Source: Lysinibacillus fusiformis
GTDB taxonomy: Bacteria > Bacillota > Bacilli > Bacillales_A > Planococcaceae
Assembly: GCF_016925635.1 (NCBI RefSeq)
Contig: NZ_CP070490.1
Coordinates: forward strand, 3,354,001 to 3,418,000
DNA: 64,000 bases
Reading direction: 5' to 3'
The notes beneath the pieces were generated by a model that searched no databases, was not told where the DNA came from, and saw only the letters and a program-made list of their open reading frames with translations. The position numbers and the translations under genes were made by a program. Position 1 is the first letter of the stretch. Each line of letters starts with the position of its first letter. Shown in pieces: positions 27,576 through 37,341 of the stretch.

Positions 27576-27717
27576 CTGCTAGTTGAATAGGGAATGCATT
27601 GTAAAAGAGTTGTCCATTTCTTGATAGTTATGGGACAACTATTTCTTTTTAGCAAAAGCACATAGTATAATATACTTTGATTGTGTCTGGACATTGAAAG
27701 AAAGGTGGTTATTTGAA

Positions 27718-27930
27718 ATGGGCCCGTTAGCTCATATGCCTGCACTGGATGTAATGTGGGTGTCATTTTATTGCATCGCATTTATGATTATATCAGTCGG
27801 CTTAATTTATTTAGCTCGGAATAAGATTTCAAATGTATTTTTACGAACGGTCGTAAATTTATGTGCATACATACTGTTTGGACTTGGCACATTTTTAATG
27901 GTACTAGTAGTTGCCACATGGCCAGCATAA
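27718..27930 (+). CDS. yphE: DUF2768 small membrane protein YphE
   Basis: A 70-residue protein with two transmembrane helices (about residues 12-33 and 45-67), matching YphE of B. subtilis in size and position between gpsA and yphF. The ATG at 27718 has AAGGTGG nine bases upstream; a TTG 24 bases earlier includes that site. The function is unknown; the family is restricted to spore formers as far as I know. Confidence 0.82.
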   Translation: MGPLAHMPALDVMWVSFYCIAFMIISVGLIYLARNKISNVFLRTVVNLCAYILFGLGTFLMVLVVATWPA

Positions 27931-27952
27931 AAAATAATGAGGTGTCAGTAAC

Positions 27953-28735
27953 ATGAAAAAACTAAGTGCTTTGCTGTGGGTATTTGCAACCGCCATACTG
28001 TTAGTAGGATGTGCGTACCCAGAAGACGAAAAAAGGGCAAAGGTCACGCCTGATGTCGACCAACTAGCTGCAGTTCAACGTGCCGTGAATGAATACCGTG
28101 AAGCAACCGGTGGACTAGTACCAATTAAAAATAGCGAGCTAGATACCGATATCTATATCAAATACTTAATCGATTTTGAAAAACTTATGCCGAAGTATTT
28201 GACGACGATTCCTGGAAATGCCTATGAAAAAGGTGGTATATATCAATATATCATTTGGGATCCTGAAAATGATGCATCGGTCAAATTAGTAGATTTAAAC
28301 GCGGCAGAGCGTATACGTGAAATAGGTATTCGTAAATTATCTACACAGTATTTGCCAATAAAAGGGTCAATAGCGGAAAATGTTTATCAAATCAATTATA
28401 AAGATTTAGGCTATAAAACAGATGTGACTGTAAAAAGCCCCTATTCTGGCGTCGAGTTACCACTTTTCATGACAGGTGATGGTGAATTACATGTTGACTA
28501 TGCTGTGGATTTAGGACAGCTTTTAAAAGAGGATAAGCCTAATGTAAAGCCTGGTGATGATATTCGCCAATTACTTGTCGACAAATATCCTGTGGTGCCT
28601 GCCTATTCTATTCCCTATACAGTGGACGAGAATGGAGAACCAATCTATGATATGGAAACATATAATGCGGATGTCAAAAAGGCGAAAGAGCGACAAAAAC
28701 AAGAGGCAGAAGCCGCCGAGAAAAAAGAACAATAG
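27953..28735 (+). CDS. yphF: Lipoprotein YphF
   Basis: A 260-residue predicted lipoprotein with a short positively charged N terminus, a hydrophobic stretch and lipobox LLVGC (Cys at residue 20). The mature part is soluble and ends in a Lys/Glu-rich coil. Position next to spoIVA and yphE identifies it as YphF, whose function is not established. Its terminator overlaps the -35 box of the spoIVA promoter. Confidence 0.85.
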   Translation: MKKLSALLWVFATAILLVGCAYPEDEKRAKVTPDVDQLAAVQRAVNEYREATGGLVPIKNSELDTDIYIKYLIDFEKLMPKYLTTIPGNAYEKGGIYQYIIWDPENDASVKLVDLNAAERIREIGIRKLSTQYLPIKGSIAENVYQINYKDLGYKTDVTVKSPYSGVELPLFMTGDGELHVDYAVDLGQLLKEDKPNVKPGDDIRQLLVDKYPVVPAYSIPYTVDENGEPIYDMETYNADVKKAKERQKQEAEAAEKKEQ

Positions 28736-28739
28736 CAAA

Positions 28740-28770
28740 CAAGCTCCTTACATTTGTGAGGGGCTTTTTC
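28740..28770 (+). terminator. Intrinsic terminator after yphF
   Basis: Stem AAGCTCCT / AGGGGCTT (one G-T pair) around a 10-nt loop, followed by TTTC. Confidence 0.65.
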
Positions 28771-28797
28771 ATATTTGTCTACAGGCTCGCATATAGT
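28769..28797 (+). promoter_or_regulatory. Sigma-E-like promoter of spoIVA
   Basis: TCATATT at 28769-28775, a 14-bp spacer, and CATATAGT at 28790-28797. This fits the mother-cell sigma-E pattern (KMATATT, 13-15 bp, CATACA-T). spoIVA is sigma-E dependent in B. subtilis. Confidence 0.75.
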
Positions 28798-28827
28798 GAA
28801 AAAGCGTAGATAAAGGAGGCAGAAACC

Positions 28828-30306
28828 TTGAGTGAAGCAGTATTTAGAGAAATTGCAGAGCGCACAAATGGCGATGTTTATATTGGTGTTGTCGGTCCAG
28901 TACGTGTAGGTAAATCAACATTTGTAAAAAAGGTAATGGAATCAGTCGTGTTACCAAATATTGTGGATGAAACGGAAAGAATGCGAGCACAAGATGAGTT
29001 GCCACAAAGTTCTCCGGGGCCAGTCATTATGACTGCTGAGCCGAAGTTTGTGCCTGCCCAAGCAACCCGTATTGTGGTCGGAGAAGATGAAATGCCATTC
29101 CAAATTCGTTTAGCAGATTGTGTTGGTTATATTATTGATGGGACAAAAGGCTATGAGGATGAAAATGGACCAAAATTTGTTCATACGCCTTGGCATACAG
29201 AGCCTATCCCATTTCAGGAAGCCGCTAAAATTGGCACTGATAAGGTAATTCGTGATCATGCGAATATTGGTATTGTCGTAACGACTGATGGTACGGTTAA
29301 CGGAATTAGCCGCCGTGCCGCAGAGAAGGCAGAAGAGGAAATTGTGGAGCAATTAAAAGATATCGGCAAACCTTTTGTCATCTTACTCAATTGCCAAATG
29401 CCTGCGAGAGAAGAAACAGTTCAGCTTCGCAATGAATTGTTTGAACGTTACAATGTTCCCGTTATTGCGATGTCCATCGATCAAATGAGAGAGACGGATA
29501 TTCAATATATTTTACAAGAGGCGTTATTTGAGTTCCCAATTCGTACAATTGAGGTGGAGAAACCAGACTGGCTGGATGTGTTAGATGCCACTCATCCATT
29601 AAATGTTGCATTGATTGATTCGATGGAGGAAGTACTTTCTTCTGTGATGAAAATTCGAGATGTGCAACAGGCGTCAGATGCCTTTAAAGCCATTGACTTT
29701 ATTGACCAAAGTGAAGTTGTTCATGTAGATGCAGGTATTGGAACGGCTGTGATTCGGGTATCCCTACAGGGTGAATTGTATAAATCAGTTTGTAATGAAT
29801 GGCTAGAGGAGCCGATTGAAACGAAAAAAGATTGGTTACTCTTTATCAAAGAGGCGTCAGAGGCGAAAGAAGCTCAAAAACGCTTTAAAAGTGCTATTCA
29901 AGATGCTGATACGACGGGTTATGGCGTGACATTGCCGATGATGCAGGAATTTGAGCCAACAGCCCCAGAGCTAATTAAACAAAATAATTTCTTTGGCGTA
30001 CGAATGAAGGCGAAAGCACCATCTTACCATATTATTCGAGTTGACATGGAGTCAGAATTTGCACCATTAATTGGCTCAGAATTCCATAGTCAGCAACTTC
30101 TAAAAGATTTAAATCATGCTTATTTACATGATCGTGATGCGCTATGGAATACACAACTTTTTGGCACACCATTACATGAAGTATTAAAAGAAGGGATACG
30201 ATATAAAATGGATGCTGTCCCAACTACTGCCAAAAAACGGATGCGTCAAACGATTGAACGTATGGTCAACGAAGGTGATCGTGGTTTAGTAACATTTATT
30301 TTATAG
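28828..30306 (+). CDS. spoIVA: Stage IV sporulation protein A (spore coat morphogenetic ATPase)
   Basis: A 492-residue protein, the exact family length. The N-terminal ATPase domain has Walker A VVGPVRVGKSTFVKK (residues about 23-37) in the TRAFAC-related fold, a middle domain, and a C-terminal region ending in VTFIL that in B. subtilis contacts SpoVM on the curved forespore membrane. It hydrolyses ATP to polymerise and form the coat basement layer. The start codon is TTG with AAAGGAGG upstream. Confidence 0.97.
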   Translation: MSEAVFREIAERTNGDVYIGVVGPVRVGKSTFVKKVMESVVLPNIVDETERMRAQDELPQSSPGPVIMTAEPKFVPAQATRIVVGEDEMPFQIRLADCVGYIIDGTKGYEDENGPKFVHTPWHTEPIPFQEAAKIGTDKVIRDHANIGIVVTTDGTVNGISRRAAEKAEEEIVEQLKDIGKPFVILLNCQMPAREETVQLRNELFERYNVPVIAMSIDQMRETDIQYILQEALFEFPIRTIEVEKPDWLDVLDATHPLNVALIDSMEEVLSSVMKIRDVQQASDAFKAIDFIDQSEVVHVDAGIGTAVIRVSLQGELYKSVCNEWLEEPIETKKDWLLFIKEASEAKEAQKRFKSAIQDADTTGYGVTLPMMQEFEPTAPELIKQNNFFGVRMKAKAPSYHIIRVDMESEFAPLIGSEFHSQQLLKDLNHAYLHDRDALWNTQLFGTPLHEVLKEGIRYKMDAVPTTAKKRMRQTIERMVNEGDRGLVTFIL

Positions 30307-30341
30307 TGATAAAATTCAGAAAAAATGCAAAAAATATACGC

Positions 30342-30380
30342 AGGGCTTTTCGTTTTTATGCGAAAAGTCCTTTTATTTTT
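30342..30380 (+). terminator. Intrinsic terminator after spoIVA
   Basis: Stem AGGGCTTTTCG / CGAAAAGTCCT, 8-nt loop, then TTTATTTTTG. Confidence 0.85.
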
Positions 30381-30504
30381 GTTTTTTGGGTGAAAAACTG
30401 ATTTTTTGGTTATAATCATGTATGAATACAGTTGCGTAGCGGTTTTCTATGTGTTACTCTTTTTACAGAATTGGTTCATGACCCTTTGAGAGGAGGTGAA
30501 TGGT

Positions 30505-30777
30505 GTGAATAAAACAGAATTAGTAAACTCTGTTGCTGAAGCTGCAGGTCTTTCTAAAAAAGACGCTTCTAAAGCAGTTGAAGCTGTATTTGATACAATT
30601 CAAGATGCTCTTGCAAAGGGTGACAAAGTACAATTAATTGGTTTTGGTAACTTTGAAGTACGTGAACGTGCGGCTCGTAAAGGTCGTAACCCACAAACTG
30701 GTAAAGAAATCGAAATCGCTGCTAGCAAGGTGCCTGCTTTCAAACCAGGTAAAGCGCTTAAAGACGCGGTAAAATAA
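30505..30777 (+). CDS. hbs: DNA-binding protein HU (HBsu)
   Basis: A 90-residue HU protein (B. subtilis HBsu has 92). It starts [20 protein letters not shown] and carries the DNA-binding arm [20 protein letters not shown] and the C-terminal [12 protein letters not shown]. It is the main nucleoid protein. The start is GTG at 30505, six bases after AGGAGGTG. A TATAAT box at 30411-30416 is the likely -10. It is followed by a terminator. Confidence 0.97.
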   Translation: MNKTELVNSVAEAAGLSKKDASKAVEAVFDTIQDALAKGDKVQLIGFGNFEVRERAARKGRNPQTGKEIEIAASKVPAFKPGKALKDAVK

Positions 30778-30798
30778 TACACGTCTAGTAGTTACATA

Positions 30799-30840
30799 GA
30801 GCAGTCTTCATGTTAACGAACATGGAGGCTGCTCTTTTTA
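30799..30840 (+). terminator. Intrinsic terminator after hbs
   Basis: Stem GAGCAGTCTTCATGTT / AACATGGAGGCTGCTC with an AACG loop and TTTTT. Confidence 0.88.
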
Positions 30841-30924
30841 ACTTTAATTTGAAATTTACATAACAATAATATACAGGGATTTGCTTCTCTAAAAGCGAAT
30901 TTCTGATGAATCAAGTAAGTCATT

Positions 30925-30953
30925 TTGCGCTTACCTTTTGGATGTGCTACGAT
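30925..30953 (+). promoter_or_regulatory. Sigma-A promoter of folE-mtrB
   Basis: TTGCGC (30925-30930), 17-bp spacer, TACGAT (30948-30953), 46 bp upstream of folE. Confidence 0.6.
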
Positions 30954-30999
30954 GCATAGGGAAATGTGTAATGTTTTGATATGCAGGAGGGTTTTTTGA

Positions 31000-31569
31000 A
31001 TGTCGAATATTGATTTATTGAAAATAGAAGAAGCAGTAAAAATGATTTTAGAAGCAGTAGGTGAAGATGTAAATCGTGAAGGTTTATTGGATACGCCGAA
31101 GCGTGTAGCAAAAATGTATGCTGAAATGTTCAGCGGCTTGCATGAGGATGCTAAAGATTATTTTAAAACGGTATTTCATGAGGATCATGAAGAATTAGTG
31201 CTTGTCAAAGATATTCCTTTTTATTCGATGTGTGAGCATCATCTAGTACCTTTCTATGGCAAAGCACATGTAGCATACATACCAAATGACGGCGTTGTTG
31301 CTGGGCTTAGTAAATTAGGACGTGCTGTGGAAACGATTGCGCGCAGACCCCAACTACAAGAGCGTATTACCTCTTCAGTAGCGGACACAATTATGGAGAT
31401 GCTTGCGCCTAAAGGTGTTTATGTTGTGATCGAGGCTGAGCATATGTGTATGACGATGCGTGGTTTAAAAAAACCTGGTTCCAAGACAGTAACATCTGTT
31501 GCACGCGGTATTTATGAGGAAGATGAAGTGAAACGTAGAGAAGTGCTGTCATTTATTCAAATGTCTTAA
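31000..31569 (+). CDS. folE: GTP cyclohydrolase I FolE (MtrA)
   Basis: A 189-residue type I GTP cyclohydrolase, which makes dihydroneopterin triphosphate as the first step of folate synthesis. The zinc and active-site region [20 protein letters not shown] is present, with the second Cys in [11 protein letters not shown]. Length and sequence match B. subtilis MtrA (190). It precedes mtrB, as in other Bacilli. GCAGGAGGG is upstream of the start. Confidence 0.97.
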   Translation: MSNIDLLKIEEAVKMILEAVGEDVNREGLLDTPKRVAKMYAEMFSGLHEDAKDYFKTVFHEDHEELVLVKDIPFYSMCEHHLVPFYGKAHVAYIPNDGVVAGLSKLGRAVETIARRPQLQERITSSVADTIMEMLAPKGVYVVIEAEHMCMTMRGLKKPGSKTVTSVARGIYEEDEVKRREVLSFIQMS

Positions 31570-31631
31570 ATTGCATGTCTAATTATGTTATGATGAACTA
31601 AGAATTTGTCGGATTTAAGGAGTGTACAAAG

Positions 31632-31850
31632 ATGTCACAAGATTATATTGTTATTCAAGCAGAAGAAGATGGTGTACATGTCATTGGATTAACGCGTGGA
31701 ACAGATACGAAATTCCATCATTCAGAGAAATTAGATGCCGGCGAAGTAATGATTGCTCAATTTACAGAACACACGTCTGCCATGAAAATACGTGGTAAAG
31801 CACAAATTCATACAGCACATGGCGTGATTAATAGCGAAGCGAAAAAATAA
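31632..31850 (+). CDS. mtrB: trp RNA-binding attenuation protein TRAP (MtrB)
   Basis: A 72-residue protein with the TRAP sequence: [20 protein letters not shown], the RNA-contacting [20 protein letters not shown] and the tryptophan-binding loop ([15 protein letters not shown]) region. Eleven subunits form a ring that binds G/UAG triplets in trp leaders when Trp is bound. The trp genes that normally lie a few kilobases away in B. subtilis are not in this window. Confidence 0.96.
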   Translation: MSQDYIVIQAEEDGVHVIGLTRGTDTKFHHSEKLDAGEVMIAQFTEHTSAMKIRGKAQIHTAHGVINSEAKK

Positions 31851-31945
31851 GAATTCTGGTTTCTAACAATCGTTTTTAATGCTGTTTAGCATATAATAAG
31901 CACATATAAAAACACTAGATGTGAAAAACTGAGTATAAGGTTTAT

Positions 31946-31992
31946 GGGCAGTTAGCATCCCTACATTCAATTATGGGAAAGCTTTACTGCCT
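31946..31992 (+). other. Imperfect hairpin in the mtrB-hepS gap
   Basis: GGCAGT / ACTGCC, AGC / GCT and CCC / GGG pair in nested order around a 13-nt loop, and a run of eight T lies 20 bp downstream. It could be a terminator for mtrB or part of a transcript leader; the T run is not directly adjacent, so the call is open. Confidence 0.35.
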
Positions 31993-32031
31993 GTCCTATG
32001 AAGAAAGCAAATTTTTTTTATTCCGCATCGT

Positions 32032-32046
32032 TGCGTATGCTATAAT
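32032..32046 (+). promoter_or_regulatory. Extended -10 promoter of the hepS operon
   Basis: TGC-TATAAT, an extended -10 box with TATAAT at 32041-32046, 69 bp upstream of hepS. No good -35 is seen. Confidence 0.5.
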
Positions 32047-32114
32047 GACTCAGTAAGCAAGCGTTAAGCCTTGGATAGGGCTAACGTATCTGAAAGTGAA
32101 ATGGAGTAAGGTCT

Positions 32115-32882
32115 ATGAATGCAACATACATTCAAAATTCAATTGCACAGTTAAAAACAGAGATTTTCATGGATGTTCGTCATAGAACTTTGCAAAAATA
32201 CACAGGTGTACCTGTGCTAGATGAAAATCAATTGTTTTATTTGTTAATCCCGTTTTTGAATGGTGAAGAGTGGCAACAAGAGCAACAAGAGGCTGCAATT
32301 ACTGTTGGCATAGTGTACGCAGCATTAGCGGCTCACGATCATATAAAAGAATTAGATGCAACATCAAAAGAACAGCAACTTACCGTTTTAGCTGGGGATT
32401 TTTATAGTGGTCGTTATTATGAAATATTAGCGATGTCAGGGAATGTCGCATTGATTCGAAACTTGTCACAAGGCATTGTGGCACGATGTGAAAACCAGAT
32501 TAAAGTTTATGAAAATGAACAACGTACAATCGAACAGTGGTATGCGTCGATGAGTACGATAGAATCCGGGTTAATTGCTCAATTTTTTGATCTTTATTCT
32601 TTCAGTGAATATATACCACTTATAGAAAAAAGCTTATTAATCTTGCGTTTAGAAAAAGAATGGACAGCTTATCAACGTGGGCAAATGTCTTTAATGGGTA
32701 AGGCACTTGAAGATAGTGTCAGACGAAATGGCGCAACCTTTAATAGCGTCATCCAAGGAAAAATTGTGCATTTAAAAACAGAGCTATCACAGATCATTCA
32801 TCATGCATCCTTTTTACAAAGTGATATCAAACAAGCTTTACATGCACATGTAGAGGCATCCATTGCTTCTACTAACGGATAA
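32115..32882 (+). CDS. hepS: Heptaprenyl diphosphate synthase subunit I HepS
   Basis: A 255-residue protein with the HepS (GerCA) pattern: N-terminal YIQNSIAQLKTEIFMDVRHR and a central AGDFYSGRYYEILAMSGNVALIR segment. It is the non-catalytic component that with HepT makes the C35 side chain of menaquinone-7. It is the first gene of hepS-menG-hepT, 15 bp before menG. The sequence is poorly conserved in the family; identification rests on both motif and context. Confidence 0.9.
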   Translation: MNATYIQNSIAQLKTEIFMDVRHRTLQKYTGVPVLDENQLFYLLIPFLNGEEWQQEQQEAAITVGIVYAALAAHDHIKELDATSKEQQLTVLAGDFYSGRYYEILAMSGNVALIRNLSQGIVARCENQIKVYENEQRTIEQWYASMSTIESGLIAQFFDLYSFSEYIPLIEKSLLILRLEKEWTAYQRGQMSLMGKALEDSVRRNGATFNSVIQGKIVHLKTELSQIIHHASFLQSDIKQALHAHVEASIASTNG

Positions 32883-32897
32883 GAGAGGTTTTTCAAA

Positions 32898-33602
32898 ATG
32901 GCTAAAACGAAAGAAGAACACGTTCACGAAGTATTTGAGAGTATTTCGGAAAACTACGATAAAATGAATGGTGTAATTAGTTTCCAGATGCATGTTGGCT
33001 GGCGTAACGATACGATGAAGCACATGGCTGTAAAACCTGGATCAAAGGCACTTGATGTATGCTGTGGCACGGCAGACTGGACAATCGCATTGGCAGATGC
33101 TGTTGGAGAAAGTGGAGAAGTAAAAGGGCTGGACTTTAGTCAAAACATGTTGAAAGTTGGCGAAAAAAAGGTAGAGCCATACCCACAAATTGAACTAATT
33201 CATGGAAATGCGATGGAATTGCCTTTTCCAGATGATACGTTTGATTATGTGACGATTGGCTTTGGTCTTCGCAATGTACCTGATTATTTACAAGTGTTGA
33301 AGGAAATGCATCGTGTTGTTAAACCAGGTGGTATGGTGGTGTGTTTAGAAACATCACAATCTGAAATTCCTGGTTATCGTCAACTGTTCCGTTTTTATTT
33401 TAAATATATAATGCCGATATTTGGTAAAATATTTGCGAAAAGCTATAAGGAGTATTCTTGGCTTCAGGAATCTGCGAATGATTTCCCAGGTATGAAGAGG
33501 TTAGCGGCATTGTTTCAGCAAGCAGGATTAGAAAAAGTAACGTACAAAGCATACAGTGGCGGGGCTGCGGCAATGCATATGGGCTTTAAAAAGGTACGTT
33601 AA
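32898..33602 (+). CDS. menG: Demethylmenaquinone methyltransferase MenG (UbiE)
   Basis: A 234-residue SAM-dependent methyltransferase for the last step of menaquinone synthesis. UbiE signatures are visible: [20 protein letters not shown] near the N terminus, the SAM motif [15 protein letters not shown], and [20 protein letters not shown]. Length equals B. subtilis MenH (233). Start follows GAGAGG. It shares the operon with hepS and hepT. Confidence 0.96.
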   Translation: MAKTKEEHVHEVFESISENYDKMNGVISFQMHVGWRNDTMKHMAVKPGSKALDVCCGTADWTIALADAVGESGEVKGLDFSQNMLKVGEKKVEPYPQIELIHGNAMELPFPDDTFDYVTIGFGLRNVPDYLQVLKEMHRVVKPGGMVVCLETSQSEIPGYRQLFRFYFKYIMPIFGKIFAKSYKEYSWLQESANDFPGMKRLAALFQQAGLEKVTYKAYSGGAAAMHMGFKKVR

Positions 33603-33621
33603 TGGGGGAAGGTTTTCACAC

Positions 33622-34596
33622 GTGGAAAAGATGAAGTTAAAACTACTCTATTCCGATTTGAAATCAGATATCGATATCATTGAACGAGAGTTAGAAAAAG
33701 CGGTGGACTCATCTTCATATTTGATCAACGATGCTTCTCTCCATTTATTACAAGCTGGTGGCAAACGGATACGACCAATTTTTGTGTTACTAGGTGCAAA
33801 ATTTGGTGATTATGACATTGAGAAGATGAAGGATGTAGCAGTACCTTTAGAACTCATTCATATGGCATCGCTTGTACATGATGATGTCATTGATGACTCC
33901 AATATGCGAAGAGGACGCCCTACTGTCAAATCACAGTGGAATAACAGGGTAGCGATGTACACAGGCGATTTTATTTTCGCACGTGCACTGGAATATATTA
34001 CGAAGTTAGAAAACCCGCTTGTTCATCAAATTTTAGCCCGTACGATGGTGGAAATTTGTAACGGTGAAGTCATTCAAATTGAAGATAAATTTAGATTAGA
34101 CCAAGGTTTAAAAGATTATTTTAGAAGAATAAAACGAAAAACAGCATTACTTATTTCCTCCAGCTGTGAGCTAGGGGCTGTGGCGGCAGGAGTGGATGCT
34201 AAAACAGTGCGACATTTAAAGCGCTTCGGCTACTTTGTGGGCATGAGCTTCCAAATTATCGATGATGTTTTAGATATCATGGCAACCGATAAAGAACTAG
34301 GGAAGCCAGCAGGTAGTGATTTATTGCAGGGCAATATTACTTTACCGATATTATTGTTAAAAGATGATCCGGAGATGCAACCTTACTTAGTCAAAGTTTT
34401 TGCAGGCACATTAACAGAACCGGAACGTCAAAATATGTTGCAATATGTGCGTAAATCTCATGCAATTGAGCAAGCTAATCGTATGAGTGATAAATATTTG
34501 AAAAAAGCCTTACAGGAAATTGATGCTTTACCAAAACATCCCGTAAAGAAAAAACTGCGTGATGTAGCATTGTTCATGGGTAAGCGCAAATTCTAG
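33622..34596 (+). CDS. hepT: Heptaprenyl diphosphate synthase subunit II HepT
   Basis: A 324-residue all-helical trans-prenyl synthase. The two aspartate-rich motifs are LVHDDVIDDSNMRRGRPT and the later FQIIDDVLDIMA; GGKRIRP is the isoprenyl-diphosphate-binding segment. It elongates FPP to heptaprenyl diphosphate with HepS. The GTG at 33622 has GGGGGAAGG nine bases upstream and gives the family N terminus MEKMKLKLLYSDLKSDID; the longer frame overlaps menG. Confidence 0.95.
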   Translation: MEKMKLKLLYSDLKSDIDIIERELEKAVDSSSYLINDASLHLLQAGGKRIRPIFVLLGAKFGDYDIEKMKDVAVPLELIHMASLVHDDVIDDSNMRRGRPTVKSQWNNRVAMYTGDFIFARALEYITKLENPLVHQILARTMVEICNGEVIQIEDKFRLDQGLKDYFRRIKRKTALLISSSCELGAVAAGVDAKTVRHLKRFGYFVGMSFQIIDDVLDIMATDKELGKPAGSDLLQGNITLPILLLKDDPEMQPYLVKVFAGTLTEPERQNMLQYVRKSHAIEQANRMSDKYLKKALQEIDALPKHPVKKKLRDVALFMGKRKF

Positions 34597-34682
34597 CTTT
34601 TTGTTGTACAAAGGCTCATTTTTTGTTAATATTTATCGGTAGGTGTAAAACCTGTTAGACGAATTTAAGGAGTGTTTTAAAC

Positions 34683-35099
34683 ATGGCAATTGAACAAACT
34701 TTTTTAATGGTTAAGCCTGACGGCGTTGAACGTCAAGTAATCGGAGACATCGTTGATCGTTTCGAACGTCGCGGTTTTGTAATGAAAGGTGCTAAATTAA
34801 TGGTAATTCCTAAAGAATTAGCAGAAAAGCACTATGCTGAGCATGCTGAGCGTCCATTCTTTGGTGAATTAGTTGATTTCATCACTTCTGGTCCTGTATT
34901 CGCTATGGTATGGGAAGGCGAGAACGTAATCAAGCTTGCTCGTACAATGATGGGTGCAACGAAACCTGAAGAATCTAACCCAGGTACAATCCGTGGTGAC
35001 TACGCAACAACTGTTTCTCACAACATCATCCACGGTTCTGACTCTCTTGCTTCTGCAGAGCGCGAAATCGGCTTATTCTTCGGTGAAGATTTAGTTTAA
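34683..35099 (+). CDS. ndk: Nucleoside-diphosphate kinase Ndk
   Basis: A 138-residue enzyme that transfers the terminal phosphate among NTPs. The catalytic histidine is in [17 protein letters not shown], and the N-terminal [18 protein letters not shown] binds nucleotide. It is about 10 residues shorter than the usual 148-150, lacking the C-terminal tail found in B. subtilis; the active site is unaffected. Codon choice is biased (GAA, CGT, GGT), as expected for a highly expressed gene. It follows hepT as in B. subtilis. Confidence 0.96.
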   Translation: MAIEQTFLMVKPDGVERQVIGDIVDRFERRGFVMKGAKLMVIPKELAEKHYAEHAERPFFGELVDFITSGPVFAMVWEGENVIKLARTMMGATKPEESNPGTIRGDYATTVSHNIIHGSDSLASAEREIGLFFGEDLV

Positions 35100-35113
35100 T
35101 TTCGAATAGATTA

Positions 35114-35142
35114 GGCAATCTCAATTTTGGGATTGCTTTTTT
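35114..35142 (+). terminator. Intrinsic terminator after ndk
   Basis: Stem GGCAATCTCAA / TTGGGATTGC around TTT, then seven T residues. Confidence 0.85.
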
Positions 35143-35338
35143 TATTGTCAAAAAGGTGGGCTGGGTAGTGTGCAGCATATTATTCCAACAAATAATCTAT
35201 TCCTAGATACATATAGAATTGTTAAAAACTTCTTACTCATGTACAATAAATAATGTAATATTCTGATAATTAAGTTAGGAATAGTTTAGTAGACTCGTCA
35301 ATACACTGTGAGGATGACGAGGAAAAGGGGTTATGAAC

Positions 35339-36487
35339 ATGAGAGAAGTGGTAATTGTAGCAGCTGTGAGAACTGCTGTAGGTCGAAGTCGGGGTGCGTT
35401 AAGTCAAGTTCGAGCAGATGATTTAGCAGCGGATGTGTTACAGGAGGCTGTAAAACGTGCAGGGATTGAGAAGGCACAAGTAGATGATGTCATTTTGGGC
35501 TGTGTGACGCAAACAGCTGAACAAGGGGCAAATATTGCGCGGACCTCATTATTAATGGCTGGTTTCCCGGATAGTGTGCCAGGGGTAACCATTGATCGCC
35601 AATGTGGTTCAAGCCAACAAGCCGTACACTTCGCAGCACAGGCCATTTTAGCGGGGGATATGGATATTGTCATTGCTGGTGGTGTAGAAAGCATGTCAAG
35701 AGTACCGATGGGCTCAAACATGCAACATGCACATGCTAGTAAACGCTTACAGGAAAATTATGATATTATCCATCAAGGATTATCAGCAGAGAAAATCGCC
35801 TCCCAATGGTCTTTATCGAAAGCACAGTTAAATAGCTATGCTTATCAAAGCCATCAACGGGCGCTTTCTGCCATTGAAGCGGGTCATTTCCAAGCTGAAA
35901 TACTACCTATTCAAGTTCCACAAGAAGATGGCTCTGTGACAACATTTGCTGTTGATGAGGGTCCTCGTGCAGAAACAACCGTTGACATTTTAAATGGATT
36001 AAAAACTGTTTTTCAAGAGAATGGTGTGATTACTGCGGGCAATGCGAGCCAAATGAGTGATGGGGCATCAGCTGTAGTCGTGATGGCATTGGATAAAGCA
36101 CAAGAATTGGGCATTCAACCACTCGCTAAAATTGTGACAAGAGTGGTCGTGGGCTCTGATCCAACATTAATGCTAACAGGGCCAATCGAGGCTACTAGAA
36201 AAGCATTAGAACGGTCAAGTCTCAACATAGAGGATATCGACACATATGAGGTAAATGAAGCCTTTGCACCTGTGCCGCTCGTATGGCTGCATGAAATAGG
36301 AGGAGACCCACAGAAACTCAATCCTGATGGTGGAGCAATTGCACTGGGACATCCATTAGGGGCAACGGGTACGAAATTGTTAACGACGATGCTTTATCGC
36401 ATGGAGCGCGAGAATTTTCGTTACGGCTTGTTGGCGATTTGTGAGGGCATGGGAATGGCCAATGCCACGATCATTGAAAAAATGTAA
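35339..36487 (+). CDS. Acetyl-CoA acetyltransferase / thiolase family protein
   Basis: A 382-residue thiolase. The acyl-accepting Cys is at residue 89 (DRQCGSSQQAVHFA); the C-terminal histidine and cysteine motifs are GGAIALGHPLGATGTKLL and CEGMGMANATIIE. It cleaves 3-ketoacyl-CoA or condenses acetyl-CoA. I chose the second ATG (35339), which has AAAGGGG at eight bases; the first at 35333 is too close to it. It opens a three-gene acyl-CoA set (thiolase, SDR, acyl-CoA ligase) placed between ndk and cheR, where B. subtilis has none. Confidence 0.93.
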   Translation: MREVVIVAAVRTAVGRSRGALSQVRADDLAADVLQEAVKRAGIEKAQVDDVILGCVTQTAEQGANIARTSLLMAGFPDSVPGVTIDRQCGSSQQAVHFAAQAILAGDMDIVIAGGVESMSRVPMGSNMQHAHASKRLQENYDIIHQGLSAEKIASQWSLSKAQLNSYAYQSHQRALSAIEAGHFQAEILPIQVPQEDGSVTTFAVDEGPRAETTVDILNGLKTVFQENGVITAGNASQMSDGASAVVVMALDKAQELGIQPLAKIVTRVVVGSDPTLMLTGPIEATRKALERSSLNIEDIDTYEVNEAFAPVPLVWLHEIGGDPQKLNPDGGAIALGHPLGATGTKLLTTMLYRMERENFRYGLLAICEGMGMANATIIEKM

Positions 36488-36502
36488 AAGGGGATATGTC
36501 TG

Positions 36503-37270
36503 ATGAAAGAACATGAAGTGGTGGCCGTCATAACAGGGGGTGCCTCAGGTTTAGGAGAGGCAACCGTTCGTAAACTGATAGGACAGGGTGGCAAAGCGAT
36601 TATTTTTGATGTCAATGATGAGCGTGGACAAGCTCTAGTGGAGGAATTAGGTCAAAATGTCCTTTATGCACGAGTGGATGTCACAAAGGAAGAGGACGTG
36701 GCGGCAGGCCTTGAGCAGGCTGTTGCAGCTTTTGGTAAGGTCAATGTTGCGGTGAACTGTGCTGGCATTGCAGATGCGAGTAAAGTTATTTCCAAGCGTG
36801 GTATACATGCCCTTGCTCTATTTGAAAAAGTGATTGCTGTTAATTTAGTTGGTACGTTTAATGTCATCCGCCTAGTTGCGGATAAAATGCAGCATAATGA
36901 GCCAAATGAGGATGGACAACGTGGCGTCATTATTAATACCGCGTCTGTGGCTGCATTTGATGGGCAAATTGGACAAGCTGCTTATAGCGCGTCAAAAGGT
37001 GGGGTAGCGGCGATGACGTTACCGATTGCAAGAGAGCTTGCGGAAATCGGTGTCCGTGTGATGACCATTGCGCCAGGATTAATTGAAACACCGATGTTTG
37101 CTTCGTTACCTGAGCCTGCAAGAACGGCTCTTGCTCAAATGACACCGTTTCCTAAGCGACTTGGTAAACCTTCGGAATATGCCCTTTTGGTTGAAAGCAT
37201 TATCCACAATGGCTTGTTAAATGGAGAGGTCATTCGTCTAGATGGTGCCATTCGTATGCAACCTAGGTAA
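36503..37270 (+). CDS. Short-chain dehydrogenase (3-hydroxyacyl-CoA dehydrogenase type II-like)
   Basis: A 255-residue SDR. The cofactor motif [10 protein letters not shown] (about residues 11-20) with an Asp at the end of beta-2 (IIFDVND) favours NAD. The catalytic triad region is [23 protein letters not shown] (Ser, Tyr-x3-Lys), and [11 protein letters not shown] follows. The sequence resembles HSD17B10/type II 3-hydroxyacyl-CoA dehydrogenases, which fits its place 16 bp after a thiolase gene: a beta-oxidation-like pair. The substrate chain length is unknown. Confidence 0.9.
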   Translation: MKEHEVVAVITGGASGLGEATVRKLIGQGGKAIIFDVNDERGQALVEELGQNVLYARVDVTKEEDVAAGLEQAVAAFGKVNVAVNCAGIADASKVISKRGIHALALFEKVIAVNLVGTFNVIRLVADKMQHNEPNEDGQRGVIINTASVAAFDGQIGQAAYSASKGGVAAMTLPIARELAEIGVRVMTIAPGLIETPMFASLPEPARTALAQMTPFPKRLGKPSEYALLVESIIHNGLLNGEVIRLDGAIRMQPR

Positions 37271-37341
37271 CGGCAAAATCTAGTTTAAATAGTTTTAGTC
37301 TTGATCGTTTCAAAAAATCGTAGATGAAGGGAAGCGGTATA

